From: Paracoccaceae bacterium
Lineage (GTDB): Bacteria > Pseudomonadota > Alphaproteobacteria > Rhodobacterales > Rhodobacteraceae
DNA length: 64,000 nucleotides
NCBI GenBank assembly: GCA_019911965.1
Contig: JAIOJF010000029.1
Location: 119,451-183,450, forward strand
Reading direction: 5' to 3'
The notes beneath the pieces were generated by a model. The model was given only the letters and a program-made list of their open reading frames with translations, was not told the DNA's origin and did no database searches. Both the position numbers and the translations under genes were made by a program. Positions 16,730 to 24,625 of the stretch are shown piece after piece; position 1 is the first letter of the stretch, and each line of letters begins with the position of its first letter.

Positions 16730-18139
16730 TCACACCAGCAGCGGCATCATCAGGCTGGCGAGGCTGAGCACCAGGAAGAACCCGGCCATGTCGGTGATCG
16801 TGGTCAGCAAGGGGCTGCTGGCCGCCGCCGGGTCCTGTTTCAGACGCTTCAGCAGCAACGGGATCACACCGCCGATGGATACCGCGACGACAGTGTTGAT
16901 CGCCAGCGCCAGCCCGATCACCACTCCAAGCCAGGGGTTGCCCTTCCACGCCCAGGCGACGGTGCCGATCATGATCCCCAGCATCAGGCCATTGGCCGCA
17001 CCGACGCTGACCTCCTTCAGCCAGACGCGGAAGGCGTCTCTGGGCTGCACCAGGCCAAGCGACAATTCCCGCATCGTAACGCCAACCGCCTGATTGCCGG
17101 AACAGCCCGACATGTCCGAAACCATCGGCAGAAAGATGGCGATGGCGATGACGGCGGTCAGGATATCCTCGTAGGCGGAAATCACGCTGGCGGCGATGAT
17201 GTTCAGCACGATATTTGCCGACAGCCAGGCCAGCCGCCGCCGCGAACGCAGGAAGAACGGCATCGAGCGCAATTCGTCGCCGACAACACCGTGCCGGCGC
17301 AGGCTTTCGCTTTCGGACCTCTCCAGGGCGGCGTCATGCACCGCCTGGCGCGAGACCACGCCGACCAGCGTGCCATCCGCCTCGACCACCGGGAAGCCAA
17401 GGAACGAATGCCGGTCGAACAGATCCTGCAGATCGAACAGCGGCATGGAAACCGGCACCGTCATCACCGGCGACACCATGATCTTTGACAATCGGTCAGT
17501 GCGCTTGGACAACAGCAATGCACGCAGCGACACCACGCCGACAGGGCGGTTTTCCTTGTCGACGATGTAAGGGTGGCCGCTGCCATAGGCTTCGAGATCG
17601 GCATCCTCGCGCGCGAAATCGCGCAGGATCGCGGCGACCGTCTGGGTGTCGCGGAACGAAAACATATCCGCGATCATCAGGCCGCCGGCGGTATCGTCCT
17701 CGTATTCCGCCAGACGGCGCACATCGGCGGCATCTTCGGGGTGAAACTCGGCCAGGATCGCCTCGGCATCCTCGTCGTCCATATCGCCGATCAGGTCGGC
17801 CTGCATGGCGGTATCGAGTTCTTCCATGACGTCGGCGGCACGACCGGGGTCCATCCGGTCGATCAGTTCCGCGGCGGCGGAATGCGGGGCTTCCTCGATC
17901 AGGCGGGCCGCCAGTTCAACCGGAATCAGCGCCAGCAGGATGTCGCGTTCATCGGCGTCCAGCGCGAATAGCTGCCGCATTGCCGCACTAAGCGGCATCG
18001 GGTCAAACAACGCGACCAGTTCGTTGGCGTCACGGGCTTCAACTGCCTCGCGGACACGCTCGCGCATCGTGCGCTGTTCGGTCTCGGGTTGTTCGGGCTG
18101 CGGGTCGTGGGCGGTGTCGGGATCGTACTGGTCGGCCAT
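16730..18139 (-). CDS. mgtE: Magnesium transporter MgtE
   Basis: A 469-residue MgtE-type Mg2+ channel. The N domain (about 30-140) has the acidic repeats ADVMEELDTAMQADLIGDMD. Two CBS domains follow (about 145-270, HPYIVDKENRPVGVVSL and FLGFPVVEADGTLVGVV), then five membrane helices with the pore motif PMVSDMSGCSGNQAVGVTMRELSLG. The usual GGNAG is here SGCSG, a mild variation. The ATG at 18139 is chosen because AGGAG lies ten bases upstream; an in-frame ATG seven codons earlier has no ribosome-binding site. It is a single gene, convergent with tRNA-Thr. Mg2+ gating through the N and CBS domains is known for the family. Confidence 0.95.
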   Translation of the reverse strand: MADQYDPDTAHDPQPEQPETEQRTMRERVREAVEARDANELVALFDPMPLSAAMRQLFALDADERDILLALIPVELAARLIEEAPHSAAAELIDRMDPGRAADVMEELDTAMQADLIGDMDDEDAEAILAEFHPEDAADVRRLAEYEDDTAGGLMIADMFSFRDTQTVAAILRDFAREDADLEAYGSGHPYIVDKENRPVGVVSLRALLLSKRTDRLSKIMVSPVMTVPVSMPLFDLQDLFDRHSFLGFPVVEADGTLVGVVSRQAVHDAALERSESESLRRHGVVGDELRSMPFFLRSRRRLAWLSANIVLNIIAASVISAYEDILTAVIAIAIFLPMVSDMSGCSGNQAVGVTMRELSLGLVQPRDAFRVWLKEVSVGAANGLMLGIMIGTVAWAWKGNPWLGVVIGLALAINTVVAVSIGGVIPLLLKRLKQDPAAASSPLLTTITDMAGFFLVLSLASLMMPLLV

Positions 18140-18376
18140 TCGGGTCGGGCTCCTTTGCATCCGGTCCGGCGGGTGCCGGCCGGCGGTCCTGTCACTGGTG
18201 CTGATAATCGCTGAGCGAGGCCGCCGCGTCCAGTGGCACGCAAGGCGGTCCGGCGATTGCCCGGGCACCGGTTCGCCCGATCGGCAGAATAATCGCGCAA
18301 CCGCCCGGTCCGCACCTTGCCAAGGTTCGCAGGCCTGCCTAGGCTCCGCCCGGAACCAAAGTATCGGAGACATCAC

Positions 18377-18718
18377 ATGACCATTACCCGCCTCGAAAAA
18401 GGCCCGCGCATGAGCCAGGCCGTGATCCATAACGGCATCGTGCATCTGGCCGGGCAGGTCGGCGAAGGCGCGACGGTTGCGGCGCAAACCAAGGACATGC
18501 TGGCGCGGGTGGACCGGCTGCTGGCGGCATCGGGCACCGACAAGTCGAAAATCCTGACGGCGCTGGTCTGGGTGGCCAATGCCGGGGATGTGGCGGCGAT
18601 GAACGCTGTCTGGGATGCCTGGGTCGATCCCGAGAACCCGCCGGCCCGCGCCTGCACCGAGGCCCGACTGGTCGCGCCGAAATACCTGGTTGAAGTCATG
18701 GTGACGGCGGCGCTGTAA
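18377..18718 (+). CDS. RidA/YjgF-family protein
   Basis: A 113-residue trimer-forming Rid-family protein. The conserved C-terminal block NPPARACTEARLVAPKYLVEV contains the Arg expected to contact the substrate carboxylate. RidA proteins hydrolyse reactive enamine/imine intermediates; other Rid members act in aromatic catabolism. It precedes hpaH by 12 bases, so a role in the homoprotocatechuate pathway (for example isomerising or hydrolysing an unstable intermediate) is plausible but not shown. GGAG lies seven bases before the ATG at 18377. Confidence 0.88.
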   Translation: MTITRLEKGPRMSQAVIHNGIVHLAGQVGEGATVAAQTKDMLARVDRLLAASGTDKSKILTALVWVANAGDVAAMNAVWDAWVDPENPPARACTEARLVAPKYLVEVMVTAAL

Positions 18719-18730
18719 AGGAACGAAAAG

Positions 18731-19531
18731 ATGACCCCCGACGATCACCAGCGCGCCGCCCGCCACTTGCAGCATGCCGAGGACGCGCGCCACCAGATCG
18801 GCTGTTTCAGCCAGGATTTTCCGGCCATGACGATGGCCGATGCCTATGCGATCCAGAACGCCTGGGTGGCGCTGAAGCTGGAGGCCGGACGGCGTATCGA
18901 AGGGCGCAAGATCGGCCTGACCAGCCGCGCCATGCAGATCCAGCTTGGCATCGACATTCCCGACAGCGGCATCCTGTTTGATGACATGTTCCTTGCCAAC
19001 GGTGCCACCATCCCGGCGGGCCGCTTCATCCAGCCGCGAATCGAGGCCGAGATTGCCTTCATCATGGCCGACGATCTGCACGGCGCGGATGTAACCCCCG
19101 AGGATGTTCTGGCGGCGACCGAGGCGGTCGCCCCGGCGCTGGAAATCCTCGATACCCGCATCTTCCGAAAGGACCCGGTGACCGGGCGCGCCCGCACCGT
19201 GCTGGATACGATTTCCGACAATGCCGCCAATGCCGGTATCGTGCTGGGCGACGCCCGCCATGATCCCCGCGATGTCGATCTGGGCTGGACCGGGGCCATC
19301 GTCAGCCTGAATGGCATGGTCGAGGAAACCGGCCTCGGCGCCGGGGTGCTGGGCGATCCCTTGCTGGCGATGGCGTGGCTGGCCAACCGGCTGGCCGAAC
19401 ATGGCGATTACATCCGGCGCGGCGAGGTGGTCCTGTCGGGATCGTTCATCCGCGCCATCGAGGCCCCTTCGGGGGCGGAATTTCACGCCGATTTCGGGCC
19501 GTTCGGCTCGGTTTCCTGCAGCTTTGCATAG
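18731..19531 (+). CDS. hpaH: 2-oxo-hept-3-ene-1,7-dioate hydratase HpaH
   Basis: A 266-residue member of the fumarylacetoacetase-fold hydratase group. It adds water to 2-oxohept-3-enedioate to give 4-hydroxy-2-oxoheptanedioate, the second-last step of homoprotocatechuate meta-cleavage. Motifs: EGRKIGLTSRAMQIQLGI near the N-terminus and the metal-binding acids in RIEAEIAFIM (about residue 111-120). Length is as expected for HpaH (about 267). It lies between ridA and hpaI in a tight rightward trio. No HpaR-like palindrome is seen ahead of this trio, so it may be controlled differently from hpaFED. Confidence 0.92.
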   Translation: MTPDDHQRAARHLQHAEDARHQIGCFSQDFPAMTMADAYAIQNAWVALKLEAGRRIEGRKIGLTSRAMQIQLGIDIPDSGILFDDMFLANGATIPAGRFIQPRIEAEIAFIMADDLHGADVTPEDVLAATEAVAPALEILDTRIFRKDPVTGRARTVLDTISDNAANAGIVLGDARHDPRDVDLGWTGAIVSLNGMVEETGLGAGVLGDPLLAMAWLANRLAEHGDYIRRGEVVLSGSFIRAIEAPSGAEFHADFGPFGSVSCSFA

Positions 19532-19539
19532 GATTGATC

Positions 19540-20340
19540 ATGCCCGCACCAAAAAACAGCTTCAAGGCCGCCCTAGGCGAAGGCCGCTTGCAGATCGGCT
19601 TCTGGCAGAGCCTTGGCACCTCGATCACCGCCGAGATCTGCGCCCATGCCGGATTCGACTGGCTGCTGATCGACGGCGAACACGGGCCGAACGGCTTGCG
19701 CTCGATCCGCGATCAGTTGCAGGTGGTCGGCCCGTCGCCCAGCCAGGCGGTGGTCAGGGTGTCGTCGGTCGATGTGGTCGAGGTCAAGCAGGTGATGGAT
19801 GCCGGTGCCCAGACCGTGCTGGTGCCGATTGTCGACACGCCCGAAGATGCGGCCCTGATGGCGCAGGCGATGCGCTATCCGCCCGAGGGCATTCGCGGCA
19901 ATGGCGCAAGCGTGGCGCGCGCCTCGGCCTATGGTCGCATCACCGATTACGCCCAGAGCGCCAATTCCGAGGCCTGCCTGCTGGTGCAGGCCGAAACCAT
20001 GACCGCGATCAACAATCTGGACGCGATCCTGGCGATTGACGGGGTAGATGGTGTGTTCATCGGCCCCGCCGATCTGGCCACCAGCATGGGCCTGATCGGC
20101 CAGCCGCTGCATGCCGATGTACAACGCGTGATCGAAGATGCCATCGTGAAAATCCGCGCCGCCGGCAAGGCCCCGGGCATCCTGATGGCGAACGAGGAGC
20201 GGGTGCGCCGCTATATCGAACTTGGCGCGCTGTTCGTCGCGGTCGGCTCGGATGTCGCGATGCTGGCGCAGGGCTCCAGCACCCTTGCGGCGAAATATCT
20301 GGGCGGCGGGGTGGCGGACGACAGGAACCGGGTCTACTGA
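19540..20340 (+). CDS. hpaI: 4-hydroxy-2-oxoheptanedioate aldolase HpaI
   Basis: A 266-residue class-II pyruvate aldolase that splits 4-hydroxy-2-oxoheptanedioate to pyruvate and succinic semialdehyde. GFWQSLGTSITAEICAHAG, LLIDGEHGPN (catalytic His region) and the metal ligands in VQAETMTA and VFIGPADLATSMG are all present. Eight bases separate it from hpaH. Its stop overlaps the convergent hpaR stop by seven bases. The succinic semialdehyde product could be used by the dehydrogenases or aminotransferases of the cell. Confidence 0.94.
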   Translation: MPAPKNSFKAALGEGRLQIGFWQSLGTSITAEICAHAGFDWLLIDGEHGPNGLRSIRDQLQVVGPSPSQAVVRVSSVDVVEVKQVMDAGAQTVLVPIVDTPEDAALMAQAMRYPPEGIRGNGASVARASAYGRITDYAQSANSEACLLVQAETMTAINNLDAILAIDGVDGVFIGPADLATSMGLIGQPLHADVQRVIEDAIVKIRAAGKAPGILMANEERVRRYIELGALFVAVGSDVAMLAQGSSTLAAKYLGGGVADDRNRVY

Positions 20341-20789
20341 CCGGATTGCGGCTGCTCGTTCAGGGTGGCGATCAGGGCACGCAGCGCGGCCATCATGTCC
20401 TGCAGGTTGTCCGCCCCGAAATCTCCCTCCAGCGCGGCATAGATCGCGGCACTTTCCGGGCTGATGCGGGCGATCAGATCGCGCCCGCGGTCGCTTAGCG
20501 CGGCGATCTGGCGGCGCTTGTCGGCTTTCTGAAGCTGGCGATGGATCAGGCCCTCGGCCTCCAGATGCGCCAGGATGCGGGTCAGGCTGGGCATCAGGAT
20601 CACGCATTCCGCCGCCAGTTGCGTGGGCGCGGTCGGCCCGCGTTCATCCAGCACCCGCAACACCCGCCATTGCTGTTCCGACAGGCCATGCGCCTTCAGC
20701 ATCGGGCGAAACCGCTGCATCACCGCCTCGCGGGCACGCAGCAGCATGATCGGCAGCGAGCGTTCGGAAATGCCGGGGCGCGGGCTCAT
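20334..20789 (-). CDS. hpaR: Homoprotocatechuate operon repressor HpaR (MarR family)
   Basis: A 151-residue MarR-family winged-helix protein. The recognition region is PTQLAAECVILMPSLTRILAHLEAEGLI and the wing is QKADKRRQIAALSDRGRDL. HpaR repressors respond to hydroxyphenylacetate-type ligands. Its ATG overlaps the 3' end of hpaG by four bases, so hpaG-hpaR form one leftward unit under the divergent control region, where two palindromes fit MarR operators. Autoregulation and repression of hpaFED follow naturally from that arrangement (inference). Confidence 0.92.
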   Translation of the reverse strand: MSPRPGISERSLPIMLLRAREAVMQRFRPMLKAHGLSEQQWRVLRVLDERGPTAPTQLAAECVILMPSLTRILAHLEAEGLIHRQLQKADKRRQIAALSDRGRDLIARISPESAAIYAALEGDFGADNLQDMMAALRALIATLNEQPQSGQ

Positions 20790-21622
20790 GACTCGCGGGC
20801 GATCGTGTTCGTGAGGGTGCCGATGCTTTCAACCGTTACTTCAACCACATCGCCCTCTTTCAGCCAGATCGGCGGATCGAACCGCGCACCCGCCCCGGTT
20901 GGGGTGCCGGTGGCAATCACATCGCCGGTCTCAAGCGTGGTGAAGGTGGACAGATAGGCGACGATCCGCGCGAACGGAAACGCCATCGAGGCGGTGGTGT
21001 CGGATTGGCGAACCTCGCCGTTCACCCTGGTTTCCACGCGCATGTCGGTGACATCGATGCCGGTCAGATCGGTCTCGATCCAGGGACCAAACCCGCCCGA
21101 AGCATCCCAGTTCTTGCCTTGGGTGACGTTGAACTTGGCGTGGCGCACCCAGTCGCGGATCGTGCCTTCATTCATCACCGACAGGCCGGCCACGTGATCC
21201 ATCGCCGCGCTTTCCGGGATGCGCCGGCCGGGCGTGCCGATCACCAGCACGATCTCGCCTTCGTAATCCAGTTGCTCGGATTCCGGCGGGATCAGCATAT
21301 CGCCGCCATCCGGCGCAAAGGATCGCGGCCCGCGCATGAAGACCGAGGGGTTTTTCGGTGCCTCCGTGCCGTCCTTATATTCCTCGTTACGGTTCATGTA
21401 ATTGACGCCGATACAGAATATCCGCGGTGGATTGGTGATGGGCAATTCCAGTTGCACATCCGCCAGCAGGGCATCGGGCGGGCCGTTCAGCGCCGGGGCG
21501 GCGGCAGCGGGATTCGCCAGCACATCGCGCATGTCCGACAGGCCGAGCCGCGTCGTCAGATCATAGACATTGTCACCATCGGCCACGCCGATCCTGGTAT
21601 TGTTGAAAGTTATCAGCTTCAT
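20786..21622 (-). CDS. hpaG: Fumarylacetoacetate-hydrolase family protein, probable HpaG isomerase/decarboxylase
   Basis: A 278-residue single FAH domain with ICIGVNY-type motif (IFCIGVNYMNRNEE), metal-binding acids in EQLDYEGEIVLVIG and the C-terminal GDVIATGTPTGAG. In this context it would decarboxylate 5-carboxymethyl-2-oxohex-3-ene-1,6-dioate, the step between HpaF and HpaH. The enterobacterial HpaG is a duplicated two-domain protein; here there is one domain and a separate hpaH, so assignment rests on the neighbourhood. Related FAH-fold hydrolases cannot be excluded. Confidence 0.85.
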   Translation of the reverse strand: MKLITFNNTRIGVADGDNVYDLTTRLGLSDMRDVLANPAAAAPALNGPPDALLADVQLELPITNPPRIFCIGVNYMNRNEEYKDGTEAPKNPSVFMRGPRSFAPDGGDMLIPPESEQLDYEGEIVLVIGTPGRRIPESAAMDHVAGLSVMNEGTIRDWVRHAKFNVTQGKNWDASGGFGPWIETDLTGIDVTDMRVETRVNGEVRQSDTTASMAFPFARIVAYLSTFTTLETGDVIATGTPTGAGARFDPPIWLKEGDVVEVTVESIGTLTNTIARES

Positions 21623-21655
21623 GCCTGTCGGTCCTGGTCTGGTTCAAGAAATCGC

Positions 21656-21684
21656 TTGACGGTAGTTAACATGTTAATTACACA
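21656..21684 (+). promoter_or_regulatory. Promoter of hpaFED with an operator in its spacer
   Basis: TTGACG at 21656-21661, a 17-base spacer and TACACA at 21679-21684. The perfect palindrome at 21666-21677 lies wholly inside the spacer, so a bound repressor would block RNA polymerase. Confidence 0.6.
21666..21677. promoter_or_regulatory. Perfect palindrome, candidate HpaR operator 1
   Basis: TTAACATGTTAA reads identically on both strands. It lies in the hpaG-hpaF divergent region beside a MarR-family gene, and MarR proteins bind such AT-rich dyads. A near copy is found at 28892 ahead of the aromatic decarboxylase. Confidence 0.7.
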
Positions 21685-21711
21685 TTTAACTCGTTAAACA
21701 TCATGGGTCAA
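21683..21711 (-). promoter_or_regulatory. Promoter of hpaG-hpaR overlapping operator 2
   Basis: On the minus strand TTGACC (21711-21706), a 17-base spacer and TAAATG (21688-21683). The imperfect palindrome at 21685-21698 overlaps the -10 and the spacer, mirroring the arrangement at the opposite promoter. Confidence 0.5.
21685..21698. promoter_or_regulatory. Imperfect palindrome, candidate HpaR operator 2
   Basis: TTTAAC-TC-GTTAAA: six-base arms are exact inverted repeats around a two-base centre. Its half-site GTTAA is shared with operator 1, and the centres are 20 bases apart, about two helical turns, which would allow two dimers on one face of the DNA. Confidence 0.65.
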
Positions 21712-21715
21712 TATC

Positions 21716-22117
21716 ATGGCGCATCTGTCAATCGAATATTCGGCCAACCTGGAACCGGCCATCGACATGGCGGCGTTCTGCGAGGTCGCCCGCGCCGCGA
21801 TGGCGGCCACCGGCACCTTCCCCGTCGCCGGTATCCGGGTGCGCGCCTTTCGCGCCGATCACGTGGCCATCGGCGATGGTGGTGCGGATCTCGGCTTTGC
21901 CGACATGGTGCTGCGGATGGGCCGCGGGCGCGACGAGGCGACAAGGCTGGCCGCGACCGAGGCGATCTATGCCGCGCTGGAGCGCTGGCTAGGCGGGCGG
22001 CTCGACATGCCCTTCGCGCTGTCGCTGGAAGTGCTGGAACTGAATTATCCTTTCGCGGAAAAGCGGCTGAACACCATCCGCGCCGCGCTGCTAGCCCGAG
22101 GAACCGAAAATGTCTGA
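21716..22117 (+). CDS. hpaF: 5-carboxymethyl-2-hydroxymuconate isomerase HpaF
   Basis: A 133-residue tautomerase-fold isomerase (CHMI) that converts 5-carboxymethyl-2-hydroxymuconate to its oxo form. The mature N-terminus after Met removal would be AHLSIEYSANL rather than the Pro1 of many tautomerases; CHMI proteins commonly begin Pro-His-Leu, so an Ala here replacing the catalytic-base Pro1 is notable. C-terminal half FALSLEVLELNYPFAEKRLNTIRAAL fits CHMI. It is the first gene of hpaF-E-D and overlaps hpaE by eight bases. Confidence 0.85.
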   Translation: MAHLSIEYSANLEPAIDMAAFCEVARAAMAATGTFPVAGIRVRAFRADHVAIGDGGADLGFADMVLRMGRGRDEATRLAATEAIYAALERWLGGRLDMPFALSLEVLELNYPFAEKRLNTIRAALLARGTENV

Positions 22118-23615
22118 GCTTGACCTGAACCTGACCCGGGCCGCGGCCTATCTGAAGCCGTTTGCGGAAAAAGGCGTGCTGAACCGGATTGGCGGCAAGG
22201 ATTCCGCCGGAGTGGCGAGTTTCCAGACCACCTCGCCGGTCGATGGCGGATTTCTGGCGAATGTCGCGCGCGGCGATGCGGCGGAAATCGACCGCGCAGC
22301 CAAGGCGGCCAAGGCGGCGTTTCCGGCCTGGCGCGACATGGATGCCAGGGAACGCAAGGCGATCCTGCACCGCGTCGCCGATGCCATTGTCGCGCGCGCC
22401 GAAGAAATCGCCTTCCTGGAATGCCTCGATACCGGGCAGGCGCTCAGGTTCATGGGCAAAGCGGCCCTGCGCGGAGCCGAGAATTTCCGCTATTTCGCCG
22501 ATCTGGCCCCCTCGGCGCGAGACGGCCAGAGCCTGCCGAGCGCGACTTTGATGAATGTGACCACTCGGGTGCCGATTGGCCCGGTCGGTGTGATCACACC
22601 CTGGAACACGCCTTTCATGCTGTCGACCTGGAAGATCGCTCCGGCGCTGGCGGCGGGTTGTACCGTAGTTCACAAACCGGCTGAACTGTCGCCGATAACC
22701 GCCCGTCTTCTGGTGGAAATCGCCGAAGATGCCGGCCTGCCGCCGGGGGTGTGGAACCTGGTCAACGGTTTTGGCGAGGATGCCGGCCGTGCCCTGACCG
22801 AGCATCCCGACATCAAGGCCATCGCCTTTGTCGGCGAAAGCCGCACCGGCAGCATGATCATGAAACAGGGTGCGGATACCCTGAAGCGGGTGCATTTTGA
22901 GCTGGGCGGCAAGAATCCCTGCATCGTGTTCGACGATGCCGATCTGGACCGCGCGCTGGATGCGGCCATCTTCATGATCTATTCGCTGAACGGCGAGCGC
23001 TGCACCTCGTCCTCGCGGTTGCTGGTGCAATCCTCGATCCATGACGATTTCGTTGCCAAACTGGCGGAACGGGTGAAGAAGCTGAAGGTCGGGCATCCGC
23101 TGGACCCGGAAACCGAGATCGGCCCGCTGATCGCGCCGGAACATGTGGCCAAGGTCTGTTCCTATTTCGAGATTGCCCAGAGCGACGGCGCGAAGGTGCA
23201 TGTTGGCGGCGCGAAACTGGACGGGCCGGGTTGTTATGTGCAGCCGACGCTGTTCACCGGGGCCACGCAGGACATGCGCATCGCCAACGAGGAGATTTTC
23301 GGCCCGGTCCTGACGGTCATTTCCTTCAGCGATACCGACGACGCCATCGCCAAGGCCAATGCGGTGGAATACGGGCTGACCGCCTATGTCTGGACCAATG
23401 ACATCACCCGCGCGCTGCAGGTGACGGAGCGGCTGGAAGCGGGGATGATGTGGGTCAATTCCGAAAATGTCCGCCACCTGCCGACACCGTTCGGCGGGGT
23501 CAAGGCCTCGGGCATGGGGCGCGATGGCGGCGACTGGTCGTTTGAATTCTACATGGAACAAAAGCATATCGGCTTTGCAACGGGCCGCCACGAGATACCG
23601 CGCCTCGGCGTGTGA
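22110..23615 (+). CDS. hpaE: 5-carboxymethyl-2-hydroxymuconate-6-semialdehyde dehydrogenase HpaE
   Basis: A 501-residue NAD-dependent aldehyde dehydrogenase oxidising the ring-cleavage semialdehyde. The catalytic Cys is C298 in NGERCTSSSR and the general base E264 in VHFELGGKNP; ITPWNTPF, VHKPAELSP and FVGESRTGS form the cofactor-binding region. Length matches HpaE (about 490-500). The ATG at 22110 lies within the hpaF 3' end, so the two are coupled. hpaD follows after 62 bases. Confidence 0.94.
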   Translation: MSELDLNLTRAAAYLKPFAEKGVLNRIGGKDSAGVASFQTTSPVDGGFLANVARGDAAEIDRAAKAAKAAFPAWRDMDARERKAILHRVADAIVARAEEIAFLECLDTGQALRFMGKAALRGAENFRYFADLAPSARDGQSLPSATLMNVTTRVPIGPVGVITPWNTPFMLSTWKIAPALAAGCTVVHKPAELSPITARLLVEIAEDAGLPPGVWNLVNGFGEDAGRALTEHPDIKAIAFVGESRTGSMIMKQGADTLKRVHFELGGKNPCIVFDDADLDRALDAAIFMIYSLNGERCTSSSRLLVQSSIHDDFVAKLAERVKKLKVGHPLDPETEIGPLIAPEHVAKVCSYFEIAQSDGAKVHVGGAKLDGPGCYVQPTLFTGATQDMRIANEEIFGPVLTVISFSDTDDAIAKANAVEYGLTAYVWTNDITRALQVTERLEAGMMWVNSENVRHLPTPFGGVKASGMGRDGGDWSFEFYMEQKHIGFATGRHEIPRLGV

Positions 23616-23677
23616 TCACAGAACCGGACATCAATTTATCAGGGTAACTCTCTGACAACAGGAAGGAATACAGGATC

Positions 23678-24532
23678 ATGGGAGAGATCGTACTTGCCGC
23701 CAAGATGACGCATGTGCCGACATTGCAGATGTCGGAACAGGACGGGCCGATCAAGGGCAAGCGCCAGCCGGCGATTGACGGGCACTTGGAAATCGCCCGC
23801 CGCGCCAAGGCCCTGGGGGCCGATACGGTGGTGATCTGCGACACGCATTGGTGCGTCAATGCCGGGTTTCATATCAACGCCAATCACCATTTCAAGGGCC
23901 TGCTGACCTCCAGCGAGTTTCCGCAATTCATCCGCGACATGCCGTTCGATCACCGGGGCAACCCGGAACTGGGCGACGCGATTGCCGCGCATGCCAGCGA
24001 AATGGGCGTCTATACGCTGGCGCATCACCTGGATTCGCTGGAGCTGGAATATGGCACGCTGGTGCCCATGCATTTCATGAGCCGCGAACACGACATGAAG
24101 GTGGTGTCAATCGCCGCCTGGTGCACCGTGCATGACCATTCCGAAAGCCGGGTGATCGGCGAGGCGATCCGTGCCGCGGTGGAAGCCAGCGATGCAAAGG
24201 TGCTGCTGGTGGCCAGCGGCAGCCTCAGCCACCAGATCTGGTCGAACAGGGATTATGCGCCCAACAACGGCACCTTCACCATCTCGTCGGAATTCAACCG
24301 CCAGGTCGATCTGCGGGTGCTGGAGCTGTGGCAAAAGGGCGATCACGCGACCTTCCTGAAGATGCTGGGGGATTATGCCGTGCGCTGCTCCGGCGAGGGT
24401 TTCATGCACGACACGTCGATGCTGTACGGTGCCCTCGGCTGGGACAAATATACCGGCAAATGCGAGGTGGTGACCGAGTATTTCCCATCGTCGGGCACCG
24501 GCCAGACCAACGTGATCTTCCCGGTGAACTGA
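23678..24532 (+). CDS. hpaD: 3,4-dihydroxyphenylacetate 2,3-dioxygenase HpaD
   Basis: A 284-residue class-III (LigB-type) extradiol dioxygenase that opens the homoprotocatechuate ring between C2 and C3 using Fe(II). Likely metal/catalytic residues are in MTHVPTLQ, CDTHWCVNAGFHINANHH and GSLSHQIWS. Length agrees with the HpaD group. AGGAA precedes the ATG. It ends the hpaFED unit. The monooxygenase hpaBC that would supply the substrate from 4-hydroxyphenylacetate is not in this window. Confidence 0.93.
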   Translation: MGEIVLAAKMTHVPTLQMSEQDGPIKGKRQPAIDGHLEIARRAKALGADTVVICDTHWCVNAGFHINANHHFKGLLTSSEFPQFIRDMPFDHRGNPELGDAIAAHASEMGVYTLAHHLDSLELEYGTLVPMHFMSREHDMKVVSIAAWCTVHDHSESRVIGEAIRAAVEASDAKVLLVASGSLSHQIWSNRDYAPNNGTFTISSEFNRQVDLRVLELWQKGDHATFLKMLGDYAVRCSGEGFMHDTSMLYGALGWDKYTGKCEVVTEYFPSSGTGQTNVIFPVN

Positions 24533-24548
24533 AGCCGCTGCCAAAAGG

Positions 24549-24566
24549 TGCCCCCTTGCGGGGGCA
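24549..24566. terminator. Hairpin between convergent hpaD and the MttB-like gene
   Basis: TGCCCCC (24549-24555) and GGGGGCA (24560-24566) form a seven-bp stem around TTGC. There is no clean T-run, so termination is uncertain; it could act on either strand. The rest of the 93-base gap contains a second weaker GCCGC/GCGGC dyad. Confidence 0.4.
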
Positions 24567-24625
24567 TTCCGTTCAGCCGCTTCGCGGCGGTCGCCTCCGG
24601 CGGGAGTATTTCTGCCAACAAGAAA

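Noticed and set aside
18140..19486. An apparent N-terminal extension of mgtE reading through the ridA/hpaH region
   Set aside because: The extension lies antisense to two clear genes; the AGGAG-preceded ATG at 18139 gives a normal MgtE length.
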